The translations under genes and the position numbers were made by a program. From Panopea generosa (Eukaryota; Mollusca; Bivalvia; Adapedonta; Hiatellidae), in the NCBI GenBank assembly GCA_029582155.1, contig CM055895.1:43894578-43958577 (forward strand): DNA of 64,000 bases, read 5' to 3'. Numbering within the stretch: position 1 is the stretch's first letter; every line of letters starts with the position of its first letter. The notes under the pieces were generated by a model that had not been told where the DNA came from, made no database searches, and saw only the letters and a list, made by a program, of their open reading frames with translations. Shown here piece by piece: positions 23,401 through 37,264 of this stretch.

Positions 23401-24180
23401 CAAAGGGGTAATTCCTATTTCCAAATCAAATGTGTTTTTTCTTTAATTAGCTCAAATACAATTATTCGAAAATGCCTGTTTTATGGGACTTGGAGCAATA
23501 TACTTGGGCGTTCTGTGTTTCCCTGCAATCTATTTCTCTAATATTTTCGAATATTTCTTTATTTATGATATTGGATTGTTCTTGCTTGTTTGAAAACAAT
23601 TGGTGCTTATCAGTTGACTGTCTATGGTTTAGGGTAGGCTTTAAGTCACATTATATTTGCAGATGCAACTTCTGAAATGCATTTAAACGGGTTGAAATAT
23701 ATTTAAATCATTGTAAAGGTTTCGTGCAGTCATTTAATGATGGTTAGGTTTCGCGTGATATTGCAGTTTTAAGCATAGGGATTAAAACTTCACGTATCGA
23801 AATGTGCTAAGATATTTAGTAATCGATTTTGGTTAATATTTAAAATGCACATCGGACTTGCAATTTGACGGTTTATAGGTATTTGGTCGTCTGGCTTTCA
23901 TTTATTAAAGTATAAAAAGACATAGTGTAACAATAAATATGAATTAGGGAATCCTAAATGCATACAATAAATAAAATGGAAGTAAGTTTGTTTATGAAAC
24001 AGATATTATAAGTCTGTGTTATCTTTAATTTGATAAACAACACAATATTTTATAATCTTTCTGAGGTGTAACTTCTTGTGAATGTGTCACAATACTATCA
24101 TTCTAGAAATTGATTGTTTTTATGTTGCTGTGGAATCCTACGTTTCCTACATGGCATGTATTGTCTTATAAAATGGTGTA
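20440..24180. repeat. Tandem unit 1: L block (L1)
   Basis: No host gene seen. It aligns with L2 (29,560-31,890), L3 (34,600-37,255) and, for its right end only, L4 (44,090-44,500). Shared landmarks include 'atctgtattgtatac', 'gtgtgttttctgat.aggtaaaataaaacg', 'tgcaacttctgaaa.gcatt' and 'aaggtttcgtgcagtca'. L1 differs by a LINE insertion (about 21,990-23,105). No open frame is preserved across the copies. Confidence 0.8.
21990..23105 (+). mobile_element. 5'-truncated, decayed LINE (C-terminal ORF2 part)
   Basis: Conceptual translation gives the C-terminal region typical of invertebrate non-LTR retrotransposon polyproteins. About 22,125-22,300 reads with '..YNMLKHDAETYPNK'. 22,305-22,370 reads 'LLSSLEFYNVWLAQGVGN'. 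22,410-22,470 reads 'SWHERLEKSTRAGYFRE'. 22,500-22,532 reads 'NIPKFRVAITR'. 22,631-22,690 reads 'IEDEYHFIIECSLYVELRK'. These fragments lie in two frames, with several stops and at least two frameshifts, so the copy is dead. The reverse transcriptase core and endonuclease are absent. A TA/TG-rich 3' UTR follows to about 23,100. It is inserted in L1 only; L2 and L3 lack it. Clade assignment (CR1/L2/Jockey-like) is not possible by eye. Confidence 0.8.
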
Positions 24181-24187
24181 CCTATTG

Positions 24188-24466
24188 ACGACCCGCGTCC
24201 AGTTCTCTCAGTAGCGCGTCTGGCTAATATCAATTCAGGTGTTGCGAGTTCGAATCTCCACCCTATCGGTGATGTTTGATTGACGACATTGCGTCGCATT
24301 GTCATTTGCTTCTCATCGTTGGGAGAGTTATAGTTGCTAGATGAGACAGGTATTTTCTAGTATTGGTTAACTTCCAAGGATCAAGGATGGAATGGTAAGT
24401 TTAACTGATCGTCAGTAAGTCCTCGATGACATAAATTACACTAACTATTCAAACAAACAAACAAAA
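24188..24466 (+). mobile_element. SINE I copy between L1 and X1
   Basis: Head 'gtccagttctctcagtagcg', B box 'gcgagttcgaatctcc', body 'gacgacattgcgtcgcattg', 3' end 'ctaactattcaaacaaacaa' with a short CAAA-type tail. The copy at 37,265-37,545 is at the same position in unit 3, so the insertion is older than that duplication. Confidence 0.85.
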
Positions 24467-26455
24467 CCTATTATAGTACATTCAATTTAAAAAAAAACGA
24501 CGATCTATCCGAGTGAAATAAGAACAGATTGCTCCGTACAAAAATATCAATTGTTGTCCCGTGTGTCATATTTCCAACATGTATAATACGGTCATATAAA
24601 TACAAATGTAGCTGATTTCCACATTTCCTGAAGTTAAACATGTGATCTAGGAAACAATACAAATACTATTCAATAAGTATAATAGACAAATGCTTTATAA
24701 TTACCACTGACATTCTATCTGCCCAGTTATTATTGTATTGACCAGTGATACGCTACATGTCTGACAGATCTATTATAACTGAAGATTTGACATGAGTACT
24801 AATCAAAACAATATAGTTCATTTGGTGGTTAACGGTATCTGTCTTATTTAGTCTAAGTAGATTTATTGATGTCTAGATAAATGATATATTTGGAAGGTCG
24901 AATAATTTTATGATCTGAATCATGTTTTACTTCATAGTTCTACCTGCCGCTTCTGTATCGCCTTTCTTCGTTTATTATGTGATTACTATTAATATGCTTA
25001 CACATTTCAAATAAGTTAAATGAGTTATTATGTATATAGTATCATTAAAATTGACAAATTAAAAAGTATTGTATCCACAGATTTACTTAGTCGTTTTCGT
25101 AATTTGAGATTTATAGAGATACTCAAGTCATTTGAATAAAGTTTTATATTTAAATAAACAAATTTTAAAGCATTTATCAATTAGCTCAAAAACATAATTT
25201 TCATTTACTTTCGCGAGCGACATAAGATACTGTTGAAGATGTTTTATTATATACATACATAGATATGGAATATCCCCTAATAAATTAAAAACAATCCGTC
25301 ATAATTGACGCAAATTGGCGATATCATTATAAAGGTAGGGCTTACTAACGCGCACATGAAATCTAACATAATCTTTTAGATATGGTTACATTAAGAAAAT
25401 GGTAATATTAATATCGATGATGAACTGACTAGTTAATTACCCGCTGAGGAGATTCATTATAAATATGGATATACGTTATGTCTAAATATATAAAGATAGG
25501 TAATTTGTTGATCAAAGTACTTTTCAATCTATAACAATATCCATAGTTATAAGGCAATGTTGTTTCACTTTAAAAACAATGTGGCTATTAATCAAGTGTT
25601 ATACATGCCGGATTAGTACATAAAGAGATATATACATATGTCTACCAGGTGGTTTTAGGACTAAAATGAAGATGATTGGTTTAAAGTCTCGTCAATTCCC
25701 AAACCAATATTTTTGTTAAAATGGGATGGAGTAAAATTGAAAAAAATGTCATATATGCAAATGATTATATTCGTCCATTAATCACATACATATCATTAAT
25801 GAATCTTGAAACATGACTCTCAAACTATGTTCTAACGCAATTGAGATGCCATTAAGTGAATATTTTATGATCCATCTAAAACAAACATAACGAACAAGAT
25901 ATAATCAAAATAAGACAAAAGCGCATTGATGCTATGCTGGTTATAAATGTTTTCCTCACATTTGAACTAAACCTTAACGAATACAGATATCAAAACACTA
26001 AATAAATGCGCTCTTGAAATACAGGCGTAATTGTGAGGTTTAAACAAACACAATCACTCTTTTCTCTTTATACATATATTTCTGAAGACAAAATCATGAT
26101 GAAGTGCATACTGTCGCATTTGTAAGAAGAAAGGAAGCTATCTAGAAACCAGGTTTAAGTACAATAGTGAAAGTTCTATTACTGACAGTTCCTCCACTTT
26201 TACCTATTTTATATGTTTGTATTCTTCTTATTACGCTATTGTGTTCGTGGTGCTAAAACGTGTCATTACTAATTCCATACCAATAGTAATTTACCATGCA
26301 TTACCTCCGCAGCAACGTATTTTTGATTAAACAAATCGATGATTTACCTTCAATCTAATGGGTCTATTATGTAATCTTATTGACAACAAGCTGATTGCAT
26401 CTTTGATTCATTCCATGTATTTCACATGTACTCATTAGCTCTCTTTCAACGCTCC
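24467..26455. repeat. Tandem unit 1: X block (X1)
   Basis: No gene seen. It aligns with X3 (37,560-39,450) and X4 (44,500-45,960). Anchors: 'ttattgaccagtgata' or a variant, 'ggcgatatcattataaag', 'tctaacataatc', 'aactgactag', 'taccaggtggt'. At 26,293-26,330 it contains exactly one recognisable monomer ('accatgcattacctccgcag') of the 45-bp repeat that forms a 3.5-kb array at the matching point of unit 3. Confidence 0.8.
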
Positions 26456-26464
26456 TTCTTCACC

Positions 26465-26732
26465 GCAGCGTGGTCTAGTGGCAGAGTGTCCACCTCGCAT
26501 GCGGAAGGTCGTGAGTTCGATCCCGGACCGGGTCATACAAAATACTTCAAAAATGTACTTGAAACTTCCTTACTTGGTTCTCAGTATTTACAAAATAGTT
26601 CTAGATCTGATCGACCCGGTGTCAGTATAATGTGTTTGAGTTGGGTACCATACAAATGTGTCTGCGGCATGATACTCTAGCTGAGGCATGATACTCTAGT
26701 TGCGGCATAATACTCTAGTGCGACACCGTCGC
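26465..26732 (+). mobile_element. SINE II copy, full length, Ala(CGC)-like head
   Basis: The tRNA-like head starts 'gcagcgtggtctagtggcag' (A box) and has B box 'gagttcgatcccgg'. The anticodon arm tccac/ctcgcat/gcgga (one mismatch) places CGC in the anticodon position. The 3' sequence cannot pair with the 5' end as an acceptor stem, so it is not a functional tRNA. The 3' end carries three tandem copies of a 19-bp unit beginning 'ggcatgatactctag' (about 26,666-26,720). The 84-codon frame at 26426-26680 runs through this SINE and is not a gene. Confidence 0.85.
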
Positions 26733-29559
26733 TATATGATAACAAATCAACAAGTCAAAGCTCCTTTAATTTTGAATCATCTAATTGAAAGCATAATGAA
26801 TTGCTTCAACAAACATCATGCCGTGTTTAAAACCTTTCAATATCTCAAAATAATTTACGTGTTGGCATCATCTGTATTTTAAATGTTAATATGCTCATGG
26901 CATTTAAGTATACTTTATGAATGTGACGCATAAGCCAAGCTATGGAAAAGATTTACGAACTTTTTTGGCAATTCATTTCCTCGCACCATTGGTACATAAA
27001 TATGTCATCAAGCATGTGTAGGTTAATAAAAGCAAATAGACGGATACACCTACTGCGGTAACACATTTGTAAACCATAAGTTTATGTAATAATCAGTTCG
27101 TATAATTGATAATGCAATACAATTAGTCAGTTGCATGTTCTAAACTGTTGAACCTCAATTGCCGAATGTAATGGTCATTGACGACATTGACTTACTCATC
27201 CAATACATTAAAATACGTTTTGATGTTACACCACCGTGTGTGTGTTGATAAAGTGAAATAAAACGGAACTGAATCTTGATTATACTATGGAACATGAGAA
27301 ACATCTAGAAATTTAGTACGGACGATAACAATAAAACAATTCCGTTTGTTTTAATTTGTAAATGATAACATAATTATATTCCTAAGGATTTATCGTACAA
27401 CATCGTAAAATGATGACAAAAATATATTCAAATCTAGACATTAGCAACATAAAGAGTATAAATGTCTTAACTTCATGAGAATAAAACGATTAATCATAGC
27501 GTATGTTTTTTCTAACATAAAGCAAAGTGCTGTTATTTTAAACATCTTGTATTTGAACATTTTTGACAACTGTTCCTGGTGAAAAAATAAACAATGAAAC
27601 ATTTAAACATATAAAACTATATACTCGTATGATAATGGTGTAATTTCTATTTTCACTTTACCATGATTTTATCAAATGTTGTTCATGAAGCTCTCGTCTG
27701 TGCGATTTTTCAATCATGAAATACAGAATAAACCGAAGTTAGGCAACACGGAGAGTGTTGCAAATATCAATTGACCAATATTAACGTTTCTTTATCACCA
27801 ACTCAGTCTACAACTTTTATACTGGTGAGTGTGCCTTTCAGTTGCAGAGAGGCGGTAGTTCGGCAGGGGTTCATGACTTTATTCTTTCGCTCCCACCTAC
27901 AAAACTGTTTGCCATATACCGCATAAAATGTATTGAAAAGTCGTTAATTCCTATCCAAGAAGAAAAACACAAAATCATTGATTCCAAGTACACATTACAT
28001 ATAATGATGATGCTGTGGTACTACGATAATCAGATTGCCATACGTGATAAAATCTTAATATTTTAATTGGACAAGATGTTATTAGACGTCTCCCAAAATA
28101 AAATACATTCCTTCATTCAACAATTTACTTTTATTACCTGGAATCTAAAGTTATATGATATCATTATCTTGAACTGGAATTGATTGCTATTTGTATGCAA
28201 TATATGTTGCATGCATCGATCTACTTTCAATGTTCCTTCGTTTTACTCAATTTAATTGCTTAGCCCAAAGGTAATAACGATGAAAGTGTTAACAACATTT
28301 TAAAACATCAAAAATGAGTTTGCATCACTTATTTTATTAACAGATGTTTGTACTGCAGCAATCAATAGCACGAATAACACAACGGCATTAATAAATATCT
28401 ACCGATTACATTATTTACAGATTCTTCAATACAATAATAATTGCAAACAAGCAAATGTTCTAACGATTTTATCTTCACAGTATACAGTTGTGGCTTTTTG
28501 TAAACGCAAAACAACGTTAACAAAAAGACATCCCTCTACTCTGTTTCAGTGTCGTAATAGTCCTTAAGGTTGATGCTTTAACCTGACTTGAAGATCGAAT
28601 GCTGAATAAATCTATGCTTGGAAAAGTACGAAATGTGGCTATTTTATTACCAACTCATCAATTAACTTAACTTCAGCGTGTCGAATCTTTTTCCGTTTCC
28701 TGGTTTCTTCCTCTGCACGATTTTAAATCGCTCTGATGTTAATGAAAAACGTTCATTTATCACTAAAAATCACAATACTTATATCATTTGATTAATACAA
28801 CGCTACTTAACCGTTTGTATCAAAAGTGACAAAATTCACAACGAATATAATCATCATGAAATGCTCTTTACCAGCATATTTGAATGTGTATAAAGAATTG
28901 GAATTAAAGTAACAATACATTTATTATAATGCACTCCAGTCAATACTTTTTCCATAACTTGTTTCCAAAATATGTTTTTGTCAGAAAATAATTGTTTATA
29001 AACAATATAATGTATTGTTCATTCATTCAATAGTTATGATACTCTGGTGTAATTAATGGATTGATTTAATAATTTATATTGCAAATAGACGAATTGCATA
29101 CTATCTTTACGAATATATTATACAAACCATTGCAAATTTCCCTCAACCTAATATCTTACATTTCAATGAAAGACATAACATTCGAATCTGGCATTTACAT
29201 GCAAAATCTGATTTTCATTTAGCAGTCTCAAAGCAGTACCGAGACTATATATGTTTTAACATATATTACATGTGTACTGTACTGATGAAGTTGCGTTCAT
29301 TTTAATGCTACGTTAGATATCAACCACATATTCCTAACAAAGGATTGCGTTAAATGGTACTGTATATCTACACATGCTGAGACGCTTTAGAAACGTTACA
29401 CGTGGACAAACTTAATTTATTAAAAAAACAAATTATTCAATTGAAACAAAACTTTCGGGAAATCAAGAACAATCTTTCCGAATGGCTAGCATTAATTACT
29501 TTTTTGACAGAAGCCAAAATACATATGACATTCCAAGCTACTAACCATATAACGTTTAT
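26733..29559. repeat. Tandem unit 1-2: Y block (Y1)
   Basis: No gene seen. It aligns with Y2 (32,110-34,600), with the left part of Y3 (43,085-44,000) and partly with 19,560-19,950. Anchors: 'tgaaagcataatgaattgc', 'gtaaaatgatgacaaaaat', 'agttgcagagaggcggtag', 'ccaagaagaaaaacac', 'ccattgcaaatttccc'. 27,845-27,960 resembles a SINE III tail. The 90-codon frame at 29402-29674 is interrupted by stops in Y2/L3 (34,450-34,740), so it is not under coding constraint. Confidence 0.78.
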
Positions 29560-31892
29560 ATTATACAATAATATTAGAATTGTGTTCGAAATATATAATT
29601 CATTTTTATGTCCGCATGTTTCTTATATTTCTCGAGTATCTGTATTGTATATTATTATTTCTACATGTGGTTAAGTCAGAATATACTGTCGATATATTTT
29701 CAGCTTGAAAACTGGAAATTACGGGGAACGGGGGTAATGTTTGACAATGTATTTTTGCATGGTTTATTTGCATTTATAAACATGTTTATTTTACCAAGCG
29801 TTGGCGAGTAATTAAAAGCAAACAGAAGTACAGAAGTAATGAGGAAACTAATATTGCAAAATATAAGTTTATATAAATTGTAAACGATAAATTCGTTTTT
29901 TATAGTTTATAATGCAAGAACTCTAGTCTATCAAATGTTCTAAAGCTGAACAAGGTAATGCTAAGTAACAGTGTATGGCGAATATTAATTTACACATCTT
30001 ACACTTGTCAGTATAATTTGATGTCGCATCATCGTGTGTTTTCTTATAAGGTAAAATAAAACGGAAGTAAAACTTGACTTTATTGTAGAACATACGATAT
30101 CCATAAAATGTCAGTCAAGAAATAACTATAATAATTATTTCTTTAGTGACATTTGTGTTAATTCGTGTTATCAGTTGAAAAACAATGATAGCATACAGTC
30201 TTAACAATTATTACTATAAACGACGGTGTTATATTATGATAACAATTTTCACAAAAAAATCTACGAATGCATTAAAAAGTAGCAACGCTCTTCAGGGATA
30301 CCAATATCAATTTTATAGTTCCTTACATCATAATTGCATCGTTATATGACTTTCAGGTATATATCGTGGTAACACCGCCACATATTATTAGGTGATACCT
30401 AACATAATACTGCTATTTTGCAGTTTTATAGAAATCTCACGACCTCTCTGGCTCAAGTATCTGAATTATACGATTTAAAATGAATACTGAACGTAAACAA
30501 TAGTTTCAAAATCCGATTTGCTTTTACTTAGCAATTTTCCTTGGGCAAGTGTAGGAAGAATGCATAGTGTATATCATAAAACAATTATTTTGTTTGAAAT
30601 ATTTTCTCCGTCAACACAGTTTTAAATGCAAAGACAGATAAATTCAGAGGGAACTTTACCAAAGTGTATAATGTTACTTAACAAAGACATGCAAGCCAAC
30701 ATATATTGCCATCGAAACACACTTTGATACATATGTATTATCAAACTGATTTGAACAACGTTCGAACATAGACTAAATAGAGATTTCTGGTATATTTAAC
30801 ACATGTTTTCACATTAAGGTATAACAATATTTAAATGAAATTAAAAATCATATCTTGAGGAAGTTCTGGTACTAAAGTATATAGATTATATGTAACATTT
30901 AAAAACTGATCACAGTATATATCTTAATTTATATAAGAGACAAAAAATTAAAACGTCAAGATAAATCTGTAGTGTAAAACATTTCAAGATAATCAAATAA
31001 TGTAAAGTAAATTAACAATCGATCATACAGTAGTATACTATTTCAACATACAACATGTTGTTGTGACACATTAAATGTTTATTGTATGTATATAAACGTT
31101 AATTACACATTGTGTCTATCCAAGTTTGATAATATATATTCAAAATGGAAATTATAAAAAATACATTGTTTAACATTTCCTTTACAAAACAAAGCTGTTT
31201 TCAATAGCTCAATCTTTATTCTTTGAACATGCCAGTGTTATGGATGATCTGTCTTTTCCACGGAATCTATTTCTATGATATTTTCGAATATTTCTTTATA
31301 TTTGTTATTGGATTAGTGTTGTTTGTTTTAAAACTATTAATGCATATCAGTTGATTGTCTATGGTTTAAGGTAGACTTAAGGTCCCATTATATTTGCAAA
31401 TGCAACTTCTGAAAGGCATTAAAATGGATTGAAATATATCTAAATCGTTGAAAAGGTTTCGTGCAGTCATTAAAGATGGTAATGTTTCGTGTGGTATTGC
31501 AGTTTGAGGCATAGGTATTAAAACTCAAAGAATGAAAATGAGTTAAGATATTTAGTAATCGATTTAAATTAATATCTAAAATGCATATCGGACTTGCAAT
31601 TTGACGCTTTATAAGGATTTGGTTGTCTGGCTTTCATTTATTAATGTATTTAAAAGACATAATGTAACAATGAAAATGAAAACGGGATTCCTAATCATAC
31701 AATAAATAAAATGGAAGTAGGTATTTAATGAAACAGAAGTTTCTGTCAAAAACAACGCCATCTTATAATTCTATGATATGTTTTTATAAACGACACAATA
31801 ACACACCGTGTGTTGCATAACCAATTTAAGGTGTAACCTCTTTTGTATGCTTGATAATAAAATCATTCTATATATTGATTGTTTTAATGTTG
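29560..31892. repeat. Tandem unit 2: L block (L2)
   Basis: No gene seen. It is colinear with L1 without the LINE, and with L3. It ends abruptly after 'attgattgttttaatgttgc' (31,874-31,893), where L1 and L3 continue into SINE I. Here the sequence jumps into the middle of a SINE II. Confidence 0.8.
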
Positions 31893-32102
31893 CTTCGCTT
31901 GCGGAAGATCGTGGGTTCGATCCCCGGCTGGGTCATACCAAAGACTTCAAAAAAGGTACGAGAAGCTTCGTCATCTGGCGCTTAGATTTGAAAGGATAGT
32001 TCTAGGTCTGATAGGCCCAATGTCAGTTTAATATGACTTGGTGGGGTTTCATACATTGGGTCTGCGGTTTGATACTCTAGTGCGGCAGCGCTCGAATTAC
32101 AG
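31893..32102 (+). mobile_element. SINE II copy, 5'-truncated at a deletion junction
   Basis: It starts inside the tRNA-like head ('cttgcggaagatcgtgggtt'), keeps the B box 'gggttcgatccccgg', and shares the body with the copy at 26,465 ('gtcatac', 'actagttctag'-like pieces 'atagttctaggtctgat', 'gatactctagtgcgg'). It has a single 19-bp tail unit instead of three. The missing 5' end coincides with loss of SINE I and the whole X block. Confidence 0.8.
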
Positions 32103-34599
32103 TCTGAAGTAGAAACTGTTGCGATATGACTGAAAAATTGTTGAAAGCGACGCTAAACACGACATAATTCACCTTCAGCTATGAATCAGCTAATGGAAAG
32201 CAGAATGATTGCGTCAACTAACACAAAGCATAATGAAAGTGTTTAAAACCTTTCGATATCTCAAAAATGTTGACGTGTTAGCATCGTTTGTTTTAGTTAT
32301 AAATGCATATATTAGAACAATCAATAATTAACATGCATCATTAGTATAGCATAATTATGTAACTTCGTCAGTCTTTGCGATAAAACAAATTGATAAATTA
32401 TTATGTTATTAGTATCTGCATCTTGGATACACACGTTTCAGAAAAAATAGATTTATTTTCTCTATTTTTTATTTTCCAATATTCTGTTTTTACATATAGA
32501 TCATATGCCCATGTCATTTAACATTACTTATGAACGCAACGCATAAGTCAAGCTATGGAAAAAGTTTACGATTTTATCTGGCAATTCCTTTCATTGAATT
32601 GATATGCATAACTATTTCATCCAACATGTGTAGGTAAATAAAAACAAATAAACAAATAAAACTACTGCGGTAAAACGTTTGTAAACCATAAGATTATGTA
32701 CGGTATTAATCATATAATCACTTTGAACCACACTGACAATTGCACAACGTTATGATCAGAAAAAGAGTAATGCATATATTGACTTACTCATCCAATATTT
32801 TAAAGCCCGTTTGAATGTTGCACCACCATGTGTGTTTCGATAAGGTGCAATAAAACGTGAAAGAAATGAAAACAAAAGTGAATCTTGATTATACTCTGGC
32901 GCATAAGATATATCTAGAGTTTTAGTACTGTCAATATATATAAAACAATTTATCCAGTGATGTTTGTTTTAATAAGTGAAATGATAACATATATTCCTTA
33001 GAAAATATCATGCAACGTCGTAAAATGATGACAAAAATATATTCAGATCTATGAATACACAACATAAAAGAGTAAAAATGTCTTCAATTCATTTTTAGAA
33101 AAATCAATAAGGGTAAAGAAATGATAAATCATAACGTATCCTTTTTCTAACATAACATAAAGTGTTGTAATATTTGATAGTTTGTGTTTGAACATTTTTT
33201 GACGACTGTGCATGGCGAAAAATTAAACAACGAACAGTTAGTTAATATAAAACTATATATTCGTAGTGCAATTTCTATTTTCACTACCATAATTTTATCA
33301 AATTCCATTCAAGGAGCTCATCTCTATGTGTCCTTTCAATTATAAAATACAGCATAAACCGATGTTGGCTGCGCGAAATATTTTTCAAATATTAATTAAC
33401 AATATGAACGTTTCTTTGTCACCAGTTCGGTCTGCAACTTATATACTGGTAAATGTGTCCTTAAGTTGCAGAGAGGCTGTAGTTCGGCTCAGATTCATGA
33501 CTTTATTCTTCCGTCCCCCACTAATGAAACTGTTTGCAATACATAACATAAAATGTATTGAAAAGCCAATGAACCCTATCCAAGAAGAAAAACACAAACA
33601 CATTGATTCCAAGTACACATTACATGTAATGATTATGCAAAAACATTGATTCCAAGTACACATTACATTAAATGATTTACAAAAACTATTTATTTATTAA
33701 CTCATCAATAGAATCTGTTAAACTGTTTCGATTTCCTTTTTGTTTCTTGATTGCTTTCTCTGTCTCACTGCACACTTTTGAATCGAAATGATGTTAATAT
33801 AAAACATTCATGTATCATTTAAAAATTCACCATACAAATATCAAATGATTAATACAACACTACTCAACCGTTTGTATCAGACACGTAATGGTTATCGGAA
33901 GTTACTAAATTCACACCAATTATAATTGTAATGACATTCTCTGTACAAGCATATCTGAATGTGTATAAGCAATTGGAAAGAAAGTAACAAAACATTGATT
34001 ATAATGCACTACTATCCGTAAATGTTTCCAAAATATGGTTTTGTCAGAAAATATGTATTATTCATTCATTCATTCATTAAATAGTTATGACACTCTGGTG
34101 TAATTAATGAATTGATTTAAAAAATTATAATACAGATAGACGAGTTGCATACAAACTTTACGACTATATTGTACGCAATCGACCATTGCAATTTCCCCGC
34201 ACCCTAAAATCATACAGTTCAATGAAAGACATAACGTTGGAATATGGCATCTACATGCACAATCTGATTTTCACTTAGCTGTCTCAAAGCAGTATCGAGA
34301 CAATATATGTTTTAACGTATATTACATGTGTACTGTACTATTTTATTTGCATTTTTCAATGCTACGTTAGACATCAACCATTATTCCTAACAATGGATTG
34401 TGTTGAATGGTACTGTATATCTACACATACTGAGACTCTAAAGAAATGTTACACATAGGAAAATTAAATGTATTCTATAAATAGTTATTTAATTGAAACA
34501 AAAGTTTCGGACAGTCGAGAATAATCCTTCCGAAAGACTTGCATTTATAACTTTCCTTAAACTTGCCAAAAAAACATCTAAAATTCCAAGCTTCTAGCC
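32103..34599. repeat. Tandem unit 2-3: Y block (Y2)
   Basis: No gene seen. It is colinear with Y1 across its length. The frames at 33326-33649 and the opposite-strand frame at 33439-33663 cover the 'cagagaggctgtagttcgg' repeat segment and are not preserved in Y1. A short direct repeat ('cattgattccaagtacacat') is present twice, at about 33,600 and 33,645. Confidence 0.78.
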
Positions 34600-37255
34600 A
34601 TGTATCTCTTATATACATTAGAATAGTGTTCAAAAATATAAAGCAGTTTCACGTCCGCATTTTTTTCGATTATTTTTATGATGACTGTTATTCCAGTTTC
34701 TAAATATATTACTCGAGTATCTGTATTGTATACTATCATTTTTACTTTTGCTTATGTTGGTATATTCTGTAGATCTATTTTCGGCTTTTAAACTTGTTTT
34801 ATTAATGTAACATATACTGCAAATAACGGTGGAATGGTTCACAATGTGTTTATTTGCATTTATAAACATATTTATTGTACCAAGCATTGGCGAGTAATTA
34901 AAAGCAAACAGAAGTATAAAAGTACTGAGGAATCTAATTGGTAAAACGTAGGTTTATGTTAATTGTTAATGATATTATCGTTTTTTATATTTTATAATGC
35001 AATAAATCTAGCCTATCACATGTTATAAAGCTGTACAAGATATTGGTAAATAACAATGCATGGCCAATATTTTAATTATTAAAACATCAAACACTTGTTA
35101 GTATGTTTTGATTTCGCATCATCGTGTGTTTTCTGATAAGGTAAAATAAAACGAAAGTAAAACTTGATTTTATTGTTGCACATAAGATATCCATAAAATG
35201 TTTGTACAAAAAATTACTAAAAAATATAATTTCAATGACGTTTGTGTTAATTCGTGAAGTCAGCTTAAAAACTAGCATACAGTCTTTAGGATTAATAATA
35301 TAAATGACGATGTGAAATGGCAAACACAACTTTCACAAAATCTACGAATACATAAAAAGGTACATTGCTCTATACTTATATCAGATAAACTGTGTATGAA
35401 GACAAAGACTCACTTCTGGAAAAAATAATCTTGCCGTATACGAGTACCTTTAATTACATGGATATATGATTCCTAAGCTCATATTTAAACTCATTTATTG
35501 AACTTTATTTCTAAACAACCTTATTAATTTCAAGACAAAATTAGCAACATCGACAAACATTACTAAGGAATATCTACAAAGATACTACTATTTTTCAGTT
35601 TCATACAATCTAGATACAATCCAGACCTCTCTGGCTCAATTATCAGAATTATGTGATTTTAAATTGCATAGAGAATATAAATATTAGATTATGAATCCGA
35701 TTCGATTTTACTTAGAAATTTCCTTTGGGCAGCTATAGAAAAAGTGCATATTGTGTATCAAACAACAACTAATTTGTTTGAATATTTTCAGTTTTATATG
35801 AAATAACAGTTTATTTCGAAGGAAATGTCTCCAAATAGTACTTTGTTACTTAATGCACACATGCAAGCAAATATATATTACCGTCGAGAAACACTTTGAT
35901 ACATATGTAATGTCTAATTGATTGGAACAATGTTTAAACATACGAGTCATGGAGTTTTCTGATATGTTTAACACATGTTATCACATTAAGTTATAACAAT
36001 ATTTATATGTAATTAAATAGCATATCTCGAGTAGGCGTTTGTACTAGAGTTTATAGATTATATGTAACATTTAATGACTTATTAAACTTATACCGTAGTT
36101 TATATCGGAGACAAAATCATGAAATATAAAACGCCAAATTACATCTATAGGGTTAAACATTTTAAGATTATCAAATACTGTAAACTGATAATCAACCATA
36201 TAATAGTACACTTTTCCAGTCTATAACAATCACATTGTTGCGACACATTTTATATTTTATATTATGTATACGGAAATATTAATAGCTCATTGTATCTATC
36301 AAGGAAAATGCAAACTATAGAAAATACATTGTTTTGCATTTCCATTACAGAATCAAGTTTTTTTTCAAGCCGATACACTGTTTTTATAAAATGCCTGTGA
36401 CATGTATTTGGGCGTTCTGTTTTTCCAAGGAATATTTCCCATTAGATAATCAAGTGTTTTTCTCAATAAGCTCAAACATTATTTTTAGTAAATACCTTTG
36501 TTATGGTATTGCGGCTTTATACTTTGGTGTTCTGCGTTTCCAAAGAACAAATTTCTCTGATGTTTATGAATATTTCTTTATATATGATATTTGATTATTC
36601 TTGCTTGTTTGAAAAATTGATTTGTGCATATCGGTTTATTGTCTATAGTTAAGGGTAGGCTTTAGGTCCCATTATATTTGCAGATGCAACTTCGGAAAGG
36701 CATTTAAATGGATTGAAATATATCTCAATCGTTGAAAAGGTTTCGTTCAGTCATTTAATGATGGTTAGGTTTCGTGTGGTATTCGGTTTTAAGCATATGG
36801 ATTAAAACATAATGTATCAAAATGTGCTAATATATTTTTGTAATCGATTTTAGTTAATATTTCAAACGTACATAGGACTTGCAATTTGACGGTTTATAGG
36901 GATTTGACTGGCTTATTAATGCAGTAACAAGGCATAGTGTAACAATAAAAATTAAAACGGAATTTCTAAATTGGTACAATAAATAAAACTGAAGCAGGTA
37001 TTTTATGAAACAGATGTGAAGTTTCTCTCATTAAACATTACAATCTTATAATTCTGGGATATCTTTTAAAAAATGAAACAATAAAACACAGTGTATTGTG
37101 TAACCGTTCAAAAATGTAACCTCTTATACTTGTGTATGTTTGATAATAATATATTATATATATATATATATATATAAATATATATATTGATTGTTTTATG
37201 TTGCCTTTGAACTCTACGTTTTCTAGTAGGCATGCATTGTCTTATAAAATGTGTA
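34600..37255. repeat. Tandem unit 3: L block (L3)
   Basis: No gene seen. It is colinear with L1 and L2 and lacks the LINE. A (TA)n run at about 37,148-37,192 is longer than in the other copies. Frames at 34630-34887, 35087-35329 and 36334-36594 have no counterpart in L1/L2. Confidence 0.8.
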
Positions 37256-37264
37256 TCTTTTTGA

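Noticed and set aside
26465-26540. Functional tRNA-Ala gene
   Set aside because: A and B boxes and an anticodon arm exist, but the 5' and 3' ends cannot pair as an acceptor stem and the sequence continues into a SINE body shared with 31,893-32,102.
29402-29674. 90-codon frame as a conserved small protein
   Set aside because: The paralogous stretch in unit 3 (about 34,450-34,740) has stops and indels in the same frame.
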